This document shows positions 62,295-64,000 of a stretch of 64,000 nt of DNA, one piece after another. The translations under genes and the position numbers were made by a program. The notes beneath the pieces were generated by a model, which did no database searches, was not told the DNA's origin, and saw only the letters and a list, made by a program, of their open reading frames with translations. Positions within the stretch are counted from its first letter, which is position 1, and each line of letters starts with the position of its first letter. The DNA lies in NCBI GenBank assembly GCA_018712865.1, contig DVGH01000034.1:62001-126000 (forward strand), given 5' to 3'. This stretch comes from Scatavimonas merdipullorum. GTDB lineage: Bacteria; Bacillota; Clostridia; Oscillospirales; Acutalibacteraceae.

Positions 62295-63920
62295 TTATGA
62301 AAGTCTGGCAAAAATTTTTTGCCCTTTAAAACGCATAAACAAATAAAGCAGCACGTTTAATAAAATAAAATACAAAACGCAGAACACAAGCGCCAGCGTG
62401 CCGGAAATGGCCGAAACCAAAGATGCAAAAAGGGCAAGTACAAACGCTATGACAAACGGCGGAGCAGACAAAATTATTCCTGCCAGCAATGCGATCAGCA
62501 CGCTTGCACTTTGTTTTATAACTGCCGTTTCATTTACCCAGTCAAAACGCGGGCACAAAAGATTTACACAAACACCCAGCATTCCGCTAAATACGCATAC
62601 CAAAGCCGGAACCAGCAGCAGCAACAAAATATCGGCAACTCCAAACGGCATAACAATTGCGCCAACAACAGCCGCAACCACAATCCCTGGCGCACTGACA
62701 ATCAGATTGGTCAGAGATTTTGCAAAAAAGATATCCATTACCGGAACCGGCTGAGCCTTTAAAATCCAAAGCGTTTTTCCTTCCAGAGAAATAGAAGGTG
62801 CGGAAACATCGTTCATGGCACAGCACAAACTGATTACTGCACACCAAAGCACCGGCAAAATCGCCGTTAGACCCGGCGAAACATCTCTGAGCATCACAAG
62901 AAGCTTATCGCCTTCAAAGAGCATAACACCGGCAGCCAGCACGGCCATTATTGTCCCAAACGAACAGTTTAAAATATAAGAAGGCATGCTCAAAAAATAC
63001 GCAATTTCTTTCTTTAAAAGCGCCATCTTTATACTGTTTTTTCTCAGTTTCTGTTCCTTATACTTCACCCTGCCCAACGTTTTGGTTGCTGTAACCATTC
63101 GGACAAACCGTTTGGACAAGAACCAGTAAACCGCGCCAATTGGCAGAACACACCATAATATAAGCAAAAGCATATGCAAAACGTCCTGCTGCCCTACTGC
63201 GCACCCAAAGCTGTAAGCAGGCGGCAGAAACTGCCTGACCACCTGGGCAATCTGCTCACTGTTGGCCACAAGCTGATCAAGATAGCTTTGCAAGTTGGTA
63301 TATAAATAGAGATAAAGGCCTATCAAAGCAAACATCAGCAGTGCTACGACAATATTTTTCCTGCGCAGTCTTGCAAACAGCAGTCCCATCAGCCAGCCCA
63401 GCACACAGGAAAGCGCCACTGCAAGCAGCGGCAGCAAAAAAGCGCCCAAAACAAAGCACAAAAGGCCAAAAGGTGTAAATGCAGCAAAAAAGCTATATGC
63501 AACTGCCGACGGTATCATAATAAGCAATTCATAGATATACGTCAGTACCAGCAGCATAAGAAGGCGGCTGAGCAAAATGGCCGAAGGCTTCACCGGCATG
63601 CTTAAAAGCAGCTCGTTGTCCTTTGCCTCAAACAGATAAGACTGCGCCGTGAAAACGCTTCCAATTAAACAAAACAGCAGCGAAACGGCAGCGGCAATGG
63701 CAAAATAAAGCCACTGCTGGCCTGCATGAATTAGCGGCGGCGCAATCGCTGCAAACAAAAACGTCATAAACAGAAAAATACAAAAAAACAGATAAACCGC
63801 TAAAAGGGTCAATAAAACCGTTTTTGTCGTACTGGTCTTCTTTCCTTTTGACATTTTAAACATTGAAAAAGCCAGAGCCTGTAAACGGTTTTTCAGCAGC
63901 AAGTAAACAGTTTTAGCCAT
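62295..63920 (-). CDS. ABC-2 type exporter permease, large form
   Basis: 541 residues with about twelve predicted membrane segments. Resembles the large putative exporter permeases found next to a single ATPase in Bacillota (ABC exporter, EcsB/YhaP-like layout). It starts within the end of the ATPase gene (8-bp overlap), so both form one unit. Substrate unknown. Confidence 0.82.
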   Translation of the reverse strand: MAKTVYLLLKNRLQALAFSMFKMSKGKKTSTTKTVLLTLLAVYLFFCIFLFMTFLFAAIAPPLIHAGQQWLYFAIAAAVSLLFCLIGSVFTAQSYLFEAKDNELLLSMPVKPSAILLSRLLMLLVLTYIYELLIMIPSAVAYSFFAAFTPFGLLCFVLGAFLLPLLAVALSCVLGWLMGLLFARLRRKNIVVALLMFALIGLYLYLYTNLQSYLDQLVANSEQIAQVVRQFLPPAYSFGCAVGQQDVLHMLLLILWCVLPIGAVYWFLSKRFVRMVTATKTLGRVKYKEQKLRKNSIKMALLKKEIAYFLSMPSYILNCSFGTIMAVLAAGVMLFEGDKLLVMLRDVSPGLTAILPVLWCAVISLCCAMNDVSAPSISLEGKTLWILKAQPVPVMDIFFAKSLTNLIVSAPGIVVAAVVGAIVMPFGVADILLLLLVPALVCVFSGMLGVCVNLLCPRFDWVNETAVIKQSASVLIALLAGIILSAPPFVIAFVLALFASLVSAISGTLALVFCVLYFILLNVLLYLFMRFKGQKIFARLS

Positions 63921-64000
63921 CGGTACCCTCCAATTCCAAAAAAACCTCTTCCAAAGATGTATTGCCCCGCACCTCTTGCGTAGGGCCGCTTACAACCAGC
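63913..64000 (-). CDS. ABC transporter ATPase, C-terminal end (partial)
   Basis: The last 28 codons of a gene that continues beyond the window. They end TSLEEVFLELEGTDG before TAA at 63913-63915, a C-terminal sequence typical of ABC-2 exporter ATPases. It overlaps the permease start. Confidence 0.75.
   Translation of the reverse strand, partial: LVVSGPTQEVRGNTSLEEVFLELEGTDG

Noticed and set aside
1..64000. CRISPR arrays, tRNA/rRNA genes, transposases, prophage
   Set aside because: No direct-repeat array, no tRNA-like cloverleaf, and no recombinase or phage protein were recognised among the frames; reading by eye could miss a single tRNA.

Overview
The window looks like chromosome of a spore-forming, Gram-positive-type anaerobe of the class Clostridia (Bacillota). 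The evidence is the spoIIAA-spoIIAB-sigF operon, a SigH-like sigma factor, a PASTA-bearing SpoVD-type penicillin-binding protein, a RicT homologue, an HPr with both the His and the regulatory Ser sites, and AGGAGG ribosome sites with frequent TTG/GTG starts. No prophage, insertion sequence, CRISPR array, tRNA or rRNA was seen. The lineage cannot be fixed more closely from the sequence alone.

Layout. Positions 1-8.8 kb (- strand) hold a division/cell-wall cluster read mraZ, rsmH, ftsL-like, PBP (spoVD/ftsI type), a P-loop-less Mur-ligase remnant, mraY, ftsW, murG (cut by the window edge). 9-18.6 kb (- strand) holds housekeeping operons: uvrC-rsmD-coaD-coiled-coil protein; ptsH; rimM-trmD; yqzL-recO-mutS2-membrane protein. 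18.7-21.8 kb (- strand) has era and phoH-ybeY-dgkA. 22-29 kb (+ strand) has holB-ricT, a small ferredoxin, trmN6-rsmI-folC and the spoIIA sporulation operon. 29-31.4 kb (- strand) has proS-metA.

Positions 31.4-38 kb are the accessory part: a 1149-residue secreted alkaline phosphatase with starch-binding-like modules and an internal dockerin, an AraC-type regulator broken by a frameshift in an A7 run, a YfcE-type phosphoesterase, and three small consecutive genes of unknown function. 38-45 kb holds proB-proA, an M28 peptidase, a polar amino-acid ABC transporter (reading - strand), a zinc-ribbon protein and a SigH-like factor. 45-58.3 kb (+ strand) holds comM, murA, walJ-rlmH, an RqcH/NFACT gene, a DUF1858 protein, trmK-nif3, a NatAB-type ABC exporter and serC-serA. 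58.4-64 kb (- strand) holds a putative membrane protein with pyrC-pyrF, and the start of an ABC-2 exporter operon.

Most likely to repay a second look: the degenerate Mur-ligase gene occupying the murE/murF position; the dockerin nested inside a repeated binding module of the phosphatase; the frameshifted AraC gene beside it; the three-gene small-protein cassette; the leader with an internal terminator before murA; and palindromes over the proB promoter and downstream of the serC promoter. All functional calls rest on reading motifs and gene order; no database search was run.
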